A stretch of DNA of 32,945 nt from Streptomyces aurantiacus. GTDB lineage: Bacteria; Actinomycetota; Actinomycetes; Streptomycetales; Streptomycetaceae. Shown one piece after another: positions 8,831 through 16,437 of this stretch. Position numbers and translations under genes: made by a program. Under the pieces are notes generated by a model. That model made no database searches and was not told the origin of the DNA. It was given only the letters and a program-made list of their open reading frames with translations. Location: the NCBI RefSeq assembly GCF_001418335.1, contig NZ_LIPP01000130.1, forward strand, positions 1 to 32,945, written 5' to 3'. Position 1 is the stretch's first letter. Each line of letters begins with the position of its first letter.

Positions 8831-10255
8831 TCAGTTGGGGCGGGCCATTGCCTTGACGAAGGCTTTTTCGACGTCTGCTGCCGAGAGGACTCCGTAGATC
8901 TCGCCGGAGTCCTCCACGACCAGGTATTCGGTCGCGGGGGTCGCGCGCAGGACCTCCAGGAGTTCCTCGCCGGCCAGTTCGGCGGAGACGCGCATGCCGT
9001 CCGTCAGGTCCTGGGCGAGGCCGCTGACGGCGACCCAGGGGCGGCGGTGTTCGGGTACTCCCACGATGGCGGTCTCGCGGACGAGGGAGAGGGGTTCGCC
9101 GTCGGCGTCCACGACGACCAGGGCGCGGGCGCCGGCTTCGTTGGCGCGGCGGAGTGCTTCGGAGAGGGGGGTGGCGGTTTCGACGGGGACCGCGCGCCGG
9201 GTGAGGGCGCGGGCTCTCAGGTCGGGCAGGTGTTCGCGCAGGCGGGCCATGCGCAGGCTGTTGCCGGCGCCGGTCCAGATGATCGCGGCGAGGATCGCGG
9301 CGAGCAGGGCGTCCATGACGGTGTCCATGCCGCTGATGTCCTCGGCGTCCGCTCCGAGTGCGCCGGAGTGGGTGAGCAGGGGCAGTCCGATGAGTACGGA
9401 GATGGCGAGGACGCGGCCGACCCAGGCGGCGGCCACGGTGCCGCTCATCGGTTTGCCGGTGATCTTCCAGACGACGGCGCGGAGCATGCGGCCGCCGTCG
9501 AGGGGCAGGCCGGGGAGGAGGTTGAACGCGGCGACGATGAGGTTGGAGATCATCAGGCCGCCGAGGAGGACGCCGGGGACGGTGTCCGGTTCGACCGCCT
9601 GGAGGGGGAGGTAGAAGAGGCCGCCGAGGATCAGGGAGAGCAGTGGGCCGACGAAGGCGAGGACGAACTCGCGTCCGGGGGTCTCGGACTCCTTCTCGAT
9701 CTCGGAGACGCCGCCGAAGAACTGCAGCTGGATGCGGCGTACGGGCAGTTTGAAGCGCAGGGCCGCGACGGTGTGTGCCAGTTCGTGGACGAGTACGGAG
9801 GCGTAGAAGGCGACGGCGAAGAAGAGGGAGACGAGGTAGCGGGCCATGCCGAGCTCGGGCAGGACGCGGTCGAGCTGGCCGCCGAAGACCCAGGTGATGA
9901 GTGCGGCGACGAGGAACCAGCTGGGTGCGACGTACACGGGTACGCCGAAGGGGCGTCCCATGAGGAGGCCGCCGCCGGGTTCTTTGGCGCGTCGGGGGGC
10001 GGGGCCCTTCTTTCCCTTTGCGCTCTTTCCCTTTGCGCTCTTTCCCCTTCCGCCGTCGGGCTGCGGGGTGGGGGCCGGTGTCGGGTCTTCCTGGTCCTGG
10101 CCGTCTGCCGGGGTGTCGGTGTCGTGCGGTTCCTGGGGGGAGGGTGGCCGGGCCGTCGTGGTCGCGGGGTCGCCGGGCCGCGGCTGGTCCGTGGGGTGCT
10201 CGTCCGCCTCGTCCGTGCCGGATCGCGGCTGCCCGCTCCCGCCGCTCTCGTCCAC
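8831..10255 (-). CDS. Site-2-type M50 zinc metalloprotease with CBS domains
   Basis: This 474-aa integral membrane protease of the SpoIVFB-like branch is likely to cut transmembrane substrates such as anti-sigma factors. An about 90-residue hydrophilic, Pro/Asp-rich cytoplasmic head with a GKSAK repeat precedes six or so membrane segments. The zinc site is H-E-L-A-H at 157-161 plus N-L-L-P-G-L-P-L-D-G-G-R, whose Asp253 is the third ligand. The last 110 residues look like a CBS pair that may sense nucleotides. GTG 10255 is preferred because GAGGGG lies 5 bases upstream; the longer ATG at 10294 would add 13 residues without a good site. It diverges from the Cas4/RecB-like nuclease gene. No anti-sigma factor gene lies nearby. 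Confidence 0.9.
   Translation of the reverse strand: MDESGGSGQPRSGTDEADEHPTDQPRPGDPATTTARPPSPQEPHDTDTPADGQDQEDPTPAPTPQPDGGRGKSAKGKSAKGKKGPAPRRAKEPGGGLLMGRPFGVPVYVAPSWFLVAALITWVFGGQLDRVLPELGMARYLVSLFFAVAFYASVLVHELAHTVAALRFKLPVRRIQLQFFGGVSEIEKESETPGREFVLAFVGPLLSLILGGLFYLPLQAVEPDTVPGVLLGGLMISNLIVAAFNLLPGLPLDGGRMLRAVVWKITGKPMSGTVAAAWVGRVLAISVLIGLPLLTHSGALGADAEDISGMDTVMDALLAAILAAIIWTGAGNSLRMARLREHLPDLRARALTRRAVPVETATPLSEALRRANEAGARALVVVDADGEPLSLVRETAIVGVPEHRRPWVAVSGLAQDLTDGMRVSAELAGEELLEVLRATPATEYLVVEDSGEIYGVLSAADVEKAFVKAMARPN
10009..10049. repeat. 15-bp coding tandem repeat in the protease gene
   Basis: The unit tctttccctttgcgc occurs 2.7 times in a row. Read on the minus strand it encodes G-K-S-A-K repeated, a lysine-rich patch directly before the first membrane segments of the M50 protease. 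Copy number could vary between strains. Confidence 0.8.
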
Positions 10256-10449
10256 GATGTCCCCTCGTTCGACGCGTATCCCGCTCGCGATCATGCACGC
10301 GATAGGTCTTGTGGTCGATGGTATGCGGCCGTCGCGGCGTGTTAGGCCCCGGCTCCCCTTCTGTTTCCCGGGCAGGGGTGCGGGCAGGGGTGCGGTGCGC
10401 GGGTCGTCGTGTGCGGCGGTGTCAGTGGTGGGCCGTAGGGTTTGTTGTC

Positions 10450-11397
10450 ATGGAAACCAGCACCGAGGGCGTTGTCCCGGCCGGCCCCGAAGCCGGGCCG
10501 GTGGACGACGCGGCCCCGCCGTCCGTCGCCCCGGAGGCCGGTCGTGGGGTGGGGGCGGTGCCCCCGGCCTCGCTGTCGCCCTCGCGTGCCGGGGATTTCA
10601 TGCAGTGTCCGTTGCTGTACCGGTTCCGGGTGATCGACAAGCTGCCCGAGAAGCCGAGCGAGGCGGCGACGCGCGGGACGTTGGTGCACGCGGTCCTGGA
10701 GCGGCTCTTCGACGCGCCGGCCACCGAGCGGACCGCTCCGCGTGCGAAGTCGTTGATCCCGGGTCAGTGGGACCGGCTGCGTGAGGCGAGGCCGGAGCTG
10801 GCCGAGTTGTTCGCGGACGCCGACGAGCAGGCCGCGGGCGAGAAGCTGGCCGGCTGGCTCGCCGAGGCGGAGCGGCTGGTCGAGCGCTGGTTCACCCTGG
10901 AGGACCCGACGCGTCTGGAACCGGCCGAGCGGGAGCTCTTCGTGGAGGCGCAACTCGACTCGGGGCTGAAGCTGCGCGGGATCATCGACCGGGTGGATGT
11001 GGCGCCGACCGGGGAGGTGCGGATCGTCGACTACAAGACGGGCAAGGCCCCGCGTCCGGAGTACGCGGAGGGCGCGCTGTTCCAGATGAAGTTCTACGCC
11101 CTGGTGGTGTGGCGGCTGAAGCAGGTCGTCCCGCGCCGTCTCCAGCTCGTGTATCTGGGCAGCGGCGACGTGCTGACGTACGACCCGGTGCCGGCCGATC
11201 TGGAGCGGGTGGAGCGCAAGCTGCACTCGCTGTGGGAGGCGATCCGGCTGGCCACGGAGACCGGTGACTGGCGGCCGCGGCCCACCAAGCTCTGCGGCTG
11301 GTGCGATCACCGGTCGGTCTGCCCGGAGTTCGGCGGCACTCCCCCGCCGTATCCGCTCCCGGTGACGGTGCCCGGGTCCGGGTCCGGCGGCGCGTGA
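10450..11397 (+). CDS. RecB/Cas4-like Fe-S PD-(D/E)XK exonuclease
   Basis: The 315-aa protein is a stand-alone nuclease of the RecB/AddB/Cas4 type. After a disordered 40-residue head come C53 in FMQCPLLYRFR, the helix RGTLVHAVLERLF with metal ligand His80, and the core G-I-I-D-R-V-D-V (177-184) with V-D-Y-K-T-G-K (193-199) giving the Asp/Lys catalytic residues. A C-terminal triplet C282, C285, C291 follows. C53 plus that triplet match the four-cysteine 4Fe-4S clasp of Cas4 and AddB. No helicase or CRISPR genes are nearby, so it is not part of a visible CRISPR system. ATG 10450 is chosen because homology begins after it; its ribosome site (gtaggg) is weak. Confidence 0.9.
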   Translation: METSTEGVVPAGPEAGPVDDAAPPSVAPEAGRGVGAVPPASLSPSRAGDFMQCPLLYRFRVIDKLPEKPSEAATRGTLVHAVLERLFDAPATERTAPRAKSLIPGQWDRLREARPELAELFADADEQAAGEKLAGWLAEAERLVERWFTLEDPTRLEPAERELFVEAQLDSGLKLRGIIDRVDVAPTGEVRIVDYKTGKAPRPEYAEGALFQMKFYALVVWRLKQVVPRRLQLVYLGSGDVLTYDPVPADLERVERKLHSLWEAIRLATETGDWRPRPTKLCGWCDHRSVCPEFGGTPPPYPLPVTVPGSGSGGA

Positions 11398-11568
11398 GCC
11401 GAAGCGGCCGGAGTACGGGCTGAGTTCGCGCGGGCTCAGGCGAAATTCAGGCGGAGTGCGGGCGGAGTTCCGCCGTGGTGCGGTCGTGGGTGCGGCTGTG
11501 GTGCCCCGAGCGCGGACCGGGGGGTGCCCGCAGGGCAGAATGGGGCCGGACTAGCGAAGGAGACTTAC

Positions 11569-12240
11569 GTGGCCATCCGCGTCCTACTGGTCGACGACCA
11601 GCCGCTGCTGCGCACCGGCTTCCGGATGATTCTGGAGGCGGAGCAGGACCTCGCGGTCGTCGGCGAGGCCGGTGACGGTCTCCAGGCACTCGATCAGGTA
11701 CGTGCCCTGCAGCCCGATGTGGTTCTGATGGACATCCGAATGCCGAGGATGGACGGAGTCGAGGCGACCCGGCAGATCACCGGCCCCGGCCGGGACGGTC
11801 CGGCGAAGGTGCTGGTCCTGACGACCTTCGACCTCGACGAGTACGTGGTGGAGGCCCTGCGCGCCGGCGCCAGTGGTTTCCTCCTGAAGGACGCCCCTGC
11901 CAACGAGTTGGTGCAGGCGATCCGTGTGGTGGCCGCGGGTGAGGCCATGCTGGCGCCGAGCATCACCCGTCGGCTGCTCGACAAGTACGCGGGCCATCTG
12001 CCCTCCGGTGACGAGCCCGTGCCGGACACCCTGCACACGCTCACCGAGCGGGAGGTCGAGGTTCTGAAGCTGGTGGCCCGCGGGCTGTCGAACGCGGAGA
12101 TCGCGGCCGACCTGTTCGTCAGCGAGACCACGGTCAAGACGCATGTGGGCCACGTCCTCACCAAGCTGGGGCTGCGGGACCGGGTGCAGGCCGCGGTGTA
12201 CGCGTACGAGAGCGGTCTGGTGCGCCCGGGAGCGCAGTGA
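11569..12240 (+). CDS. NarL/LuxR-family two-component response regulator
   Basis: The 223-aa protein has a receiver domain with acidic pair Asp9-Asp10, phosphoacceptor Asp55 (VLMDIRMP), Thr85 and Lys107 (FLLKDAP). It is followed by a LuxR-type helix-turn-helix (about 155-217, TLTEREVEVLKLVARGLSNA). It should bind DNA as a dimer when phosphorylated. GTG 11569 is the start: GAAGGAG is 6 bases upstream, and the ORF-extending upstream codons lack a site. No histidine kinase gene adjoins it, so its partner is unknown. A perfect 17-bp terminator stem lies about 65 bases downstream. Confidence 0.93.
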   Translation: MAIRVLLVDDQPLLRTGFRMILEAEQDLAVVGEAGDGLQALDQVRALQPDVVLMDIRMPRMDGVEATRQITGPGRDGPAKVLVLTTFDLDEYVVEALRAGASGFLLKDAPANELVQAIRVVAAGEAMLAPSITRRLLDKYAGHLPSGDEPVPDTLHTLTEREVEVLKLVARGLSNAEIAADLFVSETTVKTHVGHVLTKLGLRDRVQAAVYAYESGLVRPGAQ

Positions 12241-12305
12241 CCGGGCGTGCCTCGGAGCCTGTCCAGGAGCGTGGGCGGAACGCGGCACCGATGACAGCAG
12301 CATGA

Positions 12306-12347
12306 AGAATGGCCGCCCCCTTCCAACGTGAAGGGGGCGGCCATTCT
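12306..12347. terminator. Bidirectional terminator between response regulator and binding-protein genes
   Basis: A perfect 17-bp stem, agaatggccgccccctt at 12306-12322 and its complement at 12331-12347, surrounds an 8-nt loop. It sits between convergent genes and can serve both. Confidence 0.9.
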
Positions 12348-12375
12348 CATGGACGTGTGTGCGGTGCCGGCGGTG

Positions 12376-13980
12376 TCAGCTGCCCACTCCGCGGCCCAGC
12401 TCCCACAGCTGCAGCGTCGCCGAGGAGTTGATGGCGTACTCGGCGCCGGTGATGTCGTCCCGTACGGCGAGGTACTGCTTGCCCTGCCACAGCGGCAGGA
12501 GCGGGACGTCCTTGGCGACGATGCTCTGGATCTCCTCCATGCTCTTCGAGGCGGTGAGCCGGTCGGCCTCGCGGCGGGACTCCGGGATCAGGTCGTCGCG
12601 GATACGGCTGTTCGCGTACGGCAGCGCGATGGTGTTGTCCTTGTCGAGGAACGGCGTGATGAAGGTCTCGGCGTCGGGGAAGTCAGGGAACCAGCCCATG
12701 CCGTAGACGGCGAACTTGCCCTCACGCTGCTTGGGGCGGTACTTGTCCCATATCTCGCCCTTGGTGTCCACGTCGAAGAGCCCGGTGTCGTTGAGCTGCT
12801 TCTGCAGCGTCTCGAACTCGGTCTTCGTGGCGGAGCCGTAGTGGTCCGTCGTGTAGTGCATCGTGAACTTCACCGGCGTCGTGACGTTCGCCGCGGAGAG
12901 CAGCGCCTTGGCCTTGGCCACGTCCGGGTTGCCGTACTCGTTGAAGAACGAGTTGGCGTGTCCGGTGACCGTGGCCGGGACCATCGAGTACAGCGGGTCG
13001 GCGCCGGAGCCGTACACCTTGGAGGTCAGTTCGCTGCGGTTGACGATCTGGGCGACCGCCTGGCGGACCGCCTTGTCCTTCAGCGTCGGGTTGTCGGTGT
13101 CGAAGCCGATGTAGCGGATCTCCAGGCCCGGCTGCTCGATCACGTCAATGTCGCTGTCCTTGGCGTTCTGCAGCTTCTTGATCTGGTCGGGCGACATGGT
13201 GCGGGTCATCATGTCGATGTCGCCCTTTTCGAGCGCCGCGCCCATGGCTTCGGGGGTGTCGAAGGACTTCAGTTCGACCTTGTCGTTCTTCACCTCCGAG
13301 ATCCCCTGGTAATTGGGGTTCTTGGTGAAGACGACCTTGACGATCTTGTCCTTCTTGGTCTCGGCCTTGAGCGTGTACGGGCCCGAGCTGCTCACGTCGG
13401 AGCCGTTGCGCAGCTTGTTCTTGGCGTAGTCGTCGGGGTTGACGATGCCCGCGACTGGCGTGGACAGCTTGAACGGGAAGGTGGCGTCGGCGCTGTTGAG
13501 GTGGAAGATCACCTCGCGGTCGCCCTTGGTCTCGACGGCGTCGACGGTGGACAGCAGCGAGGCGACCTCGGTGTCGGCCTTGATTCGCAGCGCGCGCTCG
13601 ATGGAGAACTTCACGTCCTCGGCGGTGATCGGGTCACCGTTCGAGAACTTGAGGTCCTTGCGCAGCTTGCAGGCGTACCGCTCGTTGCCCGAGTCGGTGA
13701 AACCGCACTCCTCGGCGGCCTCCGGGGCCGGGTCGCCGCCGCCGTTGGGCATGGCCATCAGCGTCTGGACCGTCTGACGCAGGACGTTCCACGAGCCCAC
13801 GTCGTAGGCGTAGGCCGGGTCGAACGGAGCCGGTGTCGCCTTGGAGACGGAGAACCCGTCGGTGGTACCGACGACGATTGCGTCGCCGCTGTCGCCGCCA
13901 CTGTCGGAGCCGCCGCATGCGGCGAGGACAGAGGCGAGCAGACCGATCGTGGCCGGCAGCACCAAAGGCTTACGGTTCAT
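12376..13980 (-). CDS. Family 5 solute-binding lipoprotein (peptide/oligopeptide ABC transporter)
   Basis: The 534-aa protein is an extracytoplasmic substrate-binding lipoprotein of the SBP_bac_5 type that binds peptides, nickel or other solutes. The signal peptide MNRKPLVLPATIGLLASVLA ends in lipobox L-A-A-C with Cys22 to be lipidated, followed by a flexible Gly/Ser/Asp linker. Segments such as FSNGDPITAEDVKFSIERAL and PNYQGISEVKNDKVELKSFD are typical of the family. ATG 13980 is chosen since the signal peptide begins there and GGAG lies 10 bases upstream. No permease or ATPase gene adjoins it, so it must share a transporter encoded elsewhere. The ligand cannot be told from sequence. Confidence 0.93.
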   Translation of the reverse strand: MNRKPLVLPATIGLLASVLAACGGSDSGGDSGDAIVVGTTDGFSVSKATPAPFDPAYAYDVGSWNVLRQTVQTLMAMPNGGGDPAPEAAEECGFTDSGNERYACKLRKDLKFSNGDPITAEDVKFSIERALRIKADTEVASLLSTVDAVETKGDREVIFHLNSADATFPFKLSTPVAGIVNPDDYAKNKLRNGSDVSSSGPYTLKAETKKDKIVKVVFTKNPNYQGISEVKNDKVELKSFDTPEAMGAALEKGDIDMMTRTMSPDQIKKLQNAKDSDIDVIEQPGLEIRYIGFDTDNPTLKDKAVRQAVAQIVNRSELTSKVYGSGADPLYSMVPATVTGHANSFFNEYGNPDVAKAKALLSAANVTTPVKFTMHYTTDHYGSATKTEFETLQKQLNDTGLFDVDTKGEIWDKYRPKQREGKFAVYGMGWFPDFPDAETFITPFLDKDNTIALPYANSRIRDDLIPESRREADRLTASKSMEEIQSIVAKDVPLLPLWQGKQYLAVRDDITGAEYAINSSATLQLWELGRGVGS

Positions 13981-14413
13981 GCTCGAAGTTCTCCAGAGCT
14001 GTCGATCCCGCGGGCCCGGCAAGCCGGGGTGTTGCGGTCGGGTCACGGGGGTTACGGCGATGTTCTCGCGATGAGATTAGTCCGCGTCGGCAGGACGGTT
14101 CGCAGGCACCGGAGTTGAGTTCCCATCACGCTGCGAAACCGTGCGCGGACGCACCGAAAAACCGACAGTGGAAGGATTCGTACACCCTCCCACGAATCGG
14201 GACACAAGGGCGTGCACCTGGCCACCGAAAAGGCTTGCCAGACACACGCGCAACCCCCTGTCGACCCCCCTTTAGGTGGTGAACGTCACACCTTCAACTG
14301 CACCGGGGAGTACCGGAATTCAGCCGTCCGATCCGTGCGGAACGTGATCGAATTATTCCGGTGCCGTGACCACGCAGTTTTTGGCATTCACTGCGCGCAC
14401 CGTGAGTGAACGT
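13981..14413. other. Intergenic region upstream of the binding-protein gene
   Basis: No convincing gene is seen. The 5' promoter of the binding-protein gene must lie here. The stretch 14260-14400 is AT-richer than its surroundings. It holds an imperfect dyad at 14274-14293 (aggtggtga and tcacacct around acg) and an accggaat / attccggt pair near 14320-14362. These are operator candidates without a recognised consensus. No terminator for the HAD phosphatase gene, whose stop is at 14414, was recognised. Confidence 0.45.
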
Positions 14414-15115
14414 TTAGCCCTTTTCCGTCATCAGAGCCCGTAGAAAAGGCAGGTCGACCTGTTCGAGGGAGGTCACGACGGTTCGCCCGGCGGCCGGCAC
14501 GATCGGGGACACCGAGGGCACGGCCACGACGCGGCAGCCCGCGGCCTCGGCGGCGGCCACGCCCGTCGCGGTGTCCTCGATGACCGCGCATCTGGCCGGA
14601 TCCGCACCCAGCCCGGAGGCCGCGAGCAGATACGGGTCGGGGAAGGGCTTGGTGCGCTCGACCTCGTCGCCGGCGACGGTCAGGGCGAAGTTCTGGGCGC
14701 CGAGCGAGACCAGGACGCGGTCGATGATGCGGCGGTGCGAGGCGGAGACCAGCGCGGTGGGGATCCGGTGCGCGGCGAGTTCGGCCAGGAGTTCCGCGGC
14801 GCCCGGCATCAGCGGCAGGGCCCGGCCGATACGGTCCTCGAAGCCGTCGTTCAGCAGCACGGTGAGTTCGGAGAGGGTGATCTGGGCGCCGGTGGCCTCG
14901 ATGAGGAAGCCGGCGCTGCGGGTCATGGGGCCGCCGACCACCACGTGCCGCCAGGAGTCGTCGAGGCGGTGGCCCAGCCGGGAGAACACCTCGACCTCGG
15001 CGTCCCACCAGAAGCCCTCGGTGTCCACCAGGGTGCCGTCCATGTCGAGGAGTACGGCTTGGAGGGCGGAGCCCTCGGCCGTCCGGGTACCTAGTGCGGG
15101 GACCGTACTGGTCAT
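14414..15115 (-). CDS. HAD-superfamily sugar-phosphatase-like hydrolase
   Basis: The 233-aa protein is a haloacid-dehalogenase hydrolase of the beta-phosphoglucomutase-like group. Motif I DMDGTLVDTE holds nucleophile Asp24 and acid/base Asp26. Motif II is LVSAS, the motif III Lys lies in RTKPFPDPYLLAA, and motif IV is VIEDTATG with the Mg-binding acidic pair. A helical cap domain (about 37-100) follows motif I, as in type C1a enzymes that act on small phosphorylated metabolites. The substrate is not predictable. GGAGGTG lies 5 bases before the ATG. A strong hairpin stands in its leader. It diverges from the universal stress gene. Confidence 0.9.
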   Translation of the reverse strand: MTSTVPALGTRTAEGSALQAVLLDMDGTLVDTEGFWWDAEVEVFSRLGHRLDDSWRHVVVGGPMTRSAGFLIEATGAQITLSELTVLLNDGFEDRIGRALPLMPGAAELLAELAAHRIPTALVSASHRRIIDRVLVSLGAQNFALTVAGDEVERTKPFPDPYLLAASGLGADPARCAVIEDTATGVAAAEAAGCRVVAVPSVSPIVPAAGRTVVTSLEQVDLPFLRALMTEKG

Positions 15116-15142
15116 AGGCGCACCTCCGCTTGAGGGACGAGA

Positions 15143-15170
15143 AGGCCGGTTCCCTTTCGGGAACCGGCCT
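15143..15170. promoter_or_regulatory. Strong hairpin in the 5' leader of the HAD gene
   Basis: A perfect 12-bp stem, aggccggttccc and gggaaccggcct, closes a 4-nt loop, 27 bases upstream of the HAD start codon and just before its ribosome site. If transcribed it could attenuate transcription or affect ribosome access. It could also be a terminator for a lost or upstream unit. Confidence 0.55.
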
Positions 15171-15171
15171 G

Positions 15172-15188
15172 CACTGGACCGACCAGTG
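15172..15188. promoter_or_regulatory. Operator-like inverted repeat upstream of the HAD gene
   Basis: cactgg and ccagtg flank a 5-base centre. The half sites resemble those of DasR elements (ACTGGT...ACCAGT), but the spacing is one base short and the centre differs, so only a generic operator is proposed. Confidence 0.35.
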
Positions 15189-15280
15189 TACGTCGCCGTC
15201 TACGGAAGTGCCTGTTGGCTTGCCGCCGGCTTGGGGGCCCCCGGGGGGGGACCGGGGGGTTCGGTCGGCTGACGGCCCGT

Positions 15281-15341
15281 TGTGGTTGCTCGCGCAGTTC
15301 CCCGCGCCCCTCACGGGGGCGCCGCCTGTCCGGGGCGCCGC
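15281..15341. repeat. Dispersed intergenic repeat, copy 3
   Basis: Contains ctcgcgcagttccccgcgcc followed by a GC-rich inverted segment (gggggcgcc / cggggcgcc). Same core as copies 2 and 4. It lies between the divergent HAD and universal stress genes. Confidence 0.75.
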
Positions 15342-15569
15342 CCCGGCTGGGGAAACACTGTGCAAACCACCTGTACGGGGCAGCAACCATTGCGTTACGG
15401 GCGGCCTCTCGGGCATGCTCCGGGGAACCCTCCCGCTGCGAGAGCGGGATCTGGGCAGAGGAGGCGTGCCGCCGTACCCTTGGGGGTATGGGGTTGGGAA
15501 GATGATTCCCGGTCACAGCTCCGCCGCTCCTGTCGACCCACCCAAGAGGATCCGAACGCCGAGACACCC

Positions 15570-16094
15570 ATGGCCGGTCACGAATTCGAACCCGCGGACC
15601 GCAAGCGCCCCGTCGCCGATCCCACGGCGGCCGAGCCCTTGGCGGCGGAAGAGACACGCCAGTCCTGCGACCCCGCCTTCAAGCACGGTGTCGTCGTGGG
15701 TTTCGACGGCTCGACGTCCAGTGAGCGCGCCCTCGCGTACGCGATCGGCATGGCAGGCCGCCTGGGCTCGGGCCTGATCATCGTGCACGTCGCCAACCGG
15801 CTGCCCACCACGGTGTGGGCGGGCTGCGAGCCCCCCGTCTTCGTCGACGTGCCGGACCACCGCACCGAGGTGCTCGGTCTTGAGCTCGCCTGCGCGGACT
15901 ACCTGGCCGAAGTCCCCTGGATCCTCGTCGAGCGCGGCGGCGACATCTGCCACGAACTCGAAGAGGTGGGGCGGGAGTACGAGGCCGACGCGATCGTCGT
16001 CGGGTCGACCCACGGGATCGTCGGGCGCATCTTCGGCACGGTCGCGGGCCGGCTCGCCAAGCGGGCGAAGCGGCCGGTCGTCGTCATTCCGTGA
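15570..16094 (+). CDS. Universal stress protein (UspA family)
   Basis: The 174-aa protein has a single Usp domain (about residues 38-174) after a charged, probably disordered N-terminal 37 residues. The first strand VVVGFDGSTSSERAL carries the nucleotide-contacting Asp. The C-terminal VVGSTHGIVGRIFGTVAGRL matches the ATP-binding G-x2-G-x9-G-(S/T) type, so it probably binds ATP. These cytosolic proteins aid survival under stress or energy limitation; the specific job is unknown. ATG 15570 fits the family, though its ribosome site is poor (ccgagacaccc). Alternative upstream codons are not supported by homology. It stands alone. Confidence 0.88.
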   Translation: MAGHEFEPADRKRPVADPTAAEPLAAEETRQSCDPAFKHGVVVGFDGSTSSERALAYAIGMAGRLGSGLIIVHVANRLPTTVWAGCEPPVFVDVPDHRTEVLGLELACADYLAEVPWILVERGGDICHELEEVGREYEADAIVVGSTHGIVGRIFGTVAGRLAKRAKRPVVVIP

Positions 16095-16294
16095 CGCGGC
16101 TCGGCCCGCCCCGGGTGACCTGTGAACCTACTCGTGCGTAGATGTGTTTGTGAGCTTGTGAAGGGCATATAGGGGGCACGGTCTGTCGCCGTTGTCCGGG
16201 CGCAGTCTGTCGCCGTTTTCACGGTGCGCTGCCGATCGGGGCGTGACGGTCGCCGGTTGTGGCAGCCGGCCGGGGTGTTGGGCGACCCCGGCGT

Positions 16295-16334
16295 GACGGG
16301 TCCCCCGTGTCTGGTGGCACACGAGGGACCCGTC
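16295..16334. terminator. Bidirectional terminator between universal stress gene and glmS
   Basis: 16-bp arms at 16295-16310 and 16319-16334 pair with a single mismatch around an 8-nt loop, between the two convergent genes. Confidence 0.82.
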
Positions 16335-16360
16335 CCCTTGTTCCGGTTCTGCGGATGGGT

Positions 16361-16408
16361 GGGGGCTTGTCGCGCAGTTCCCCGCGCCCCTGACGGGGCG
16401 GCGCCCCG
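16361..16408. repeat. Dispersed intergenic repeat, copy 4
   Basis: Contains the exact core tcgcgcagttccccgcgccc, followed by cctgacggggcggcgccccg, which can fold on itself. It starts 30 bases past the glmS stop. Confidence 0.78.
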
Positions 16409-16437
16409 TCCTGACGGCGCGCGGCCCTTGAGTGGGC

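Larger units (their letters stand above)
15116..15569. other. Intergenic region between HAD and universal stress protein genes
   Basis: No gene is supported. From left to right it holds the HAD ribosome site, a 12-bp hairpin (15143-15170), a 6-bp inverted repeat (15172-15188), a G-rich run near 15241, dispersed repeat copy 3 (15281-15341), and a small perfect hairpin tcccgct / agcggga (15431-15449). Promoters for both divergent genes must lie here; a tacccttgggggta dyad at about 15475 is near the likely universal stress gene promoter. Confidence 0.5.
16095..16437. other. Intergenic region between universal stress and glmS genes
   Basis: No gene is supported. It contains a 13-base direct repeat gtctgtcgccgtt at 16181-16193 and 16205-16217 (24-base period), a strong hairpin at 16295-16334, and dispersed repeat copy 4 at 16361-16408. 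Confidence 0.5.

Noticed and set aside
8709..10298. Long Arg/Pro-rich open frame (529 aa) on the minus strand
   Set aside because: It is a shifted-frame shadow of the site-2 protease gene; the product is low-complexity Arg/Pro/Gly as expected from GC-rich antisense codons.
10450..11397. Cas4 as part of a CRISPR-Cas system
   Set aside because: No other cas gene and no spaced repeats exist in the window; the protein fits stand-alone RecB-like nucleases.
12328..14118. 596-aa open frame on the plus strand
   Set aside because: It is antisense to the solute-binding lipoprotein gene; its Val/Gly/Asp-rich composition is the usual shadow of a GC-rich gene, and the minus frame has a lipobox and family motifs.
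15172..15188. DasR element before the HAD gene
   Set aside because: Half sites look alike, but spacing is 5 not 6 and the centre lacks tctaga-like bases; kept only as a generic dyad.
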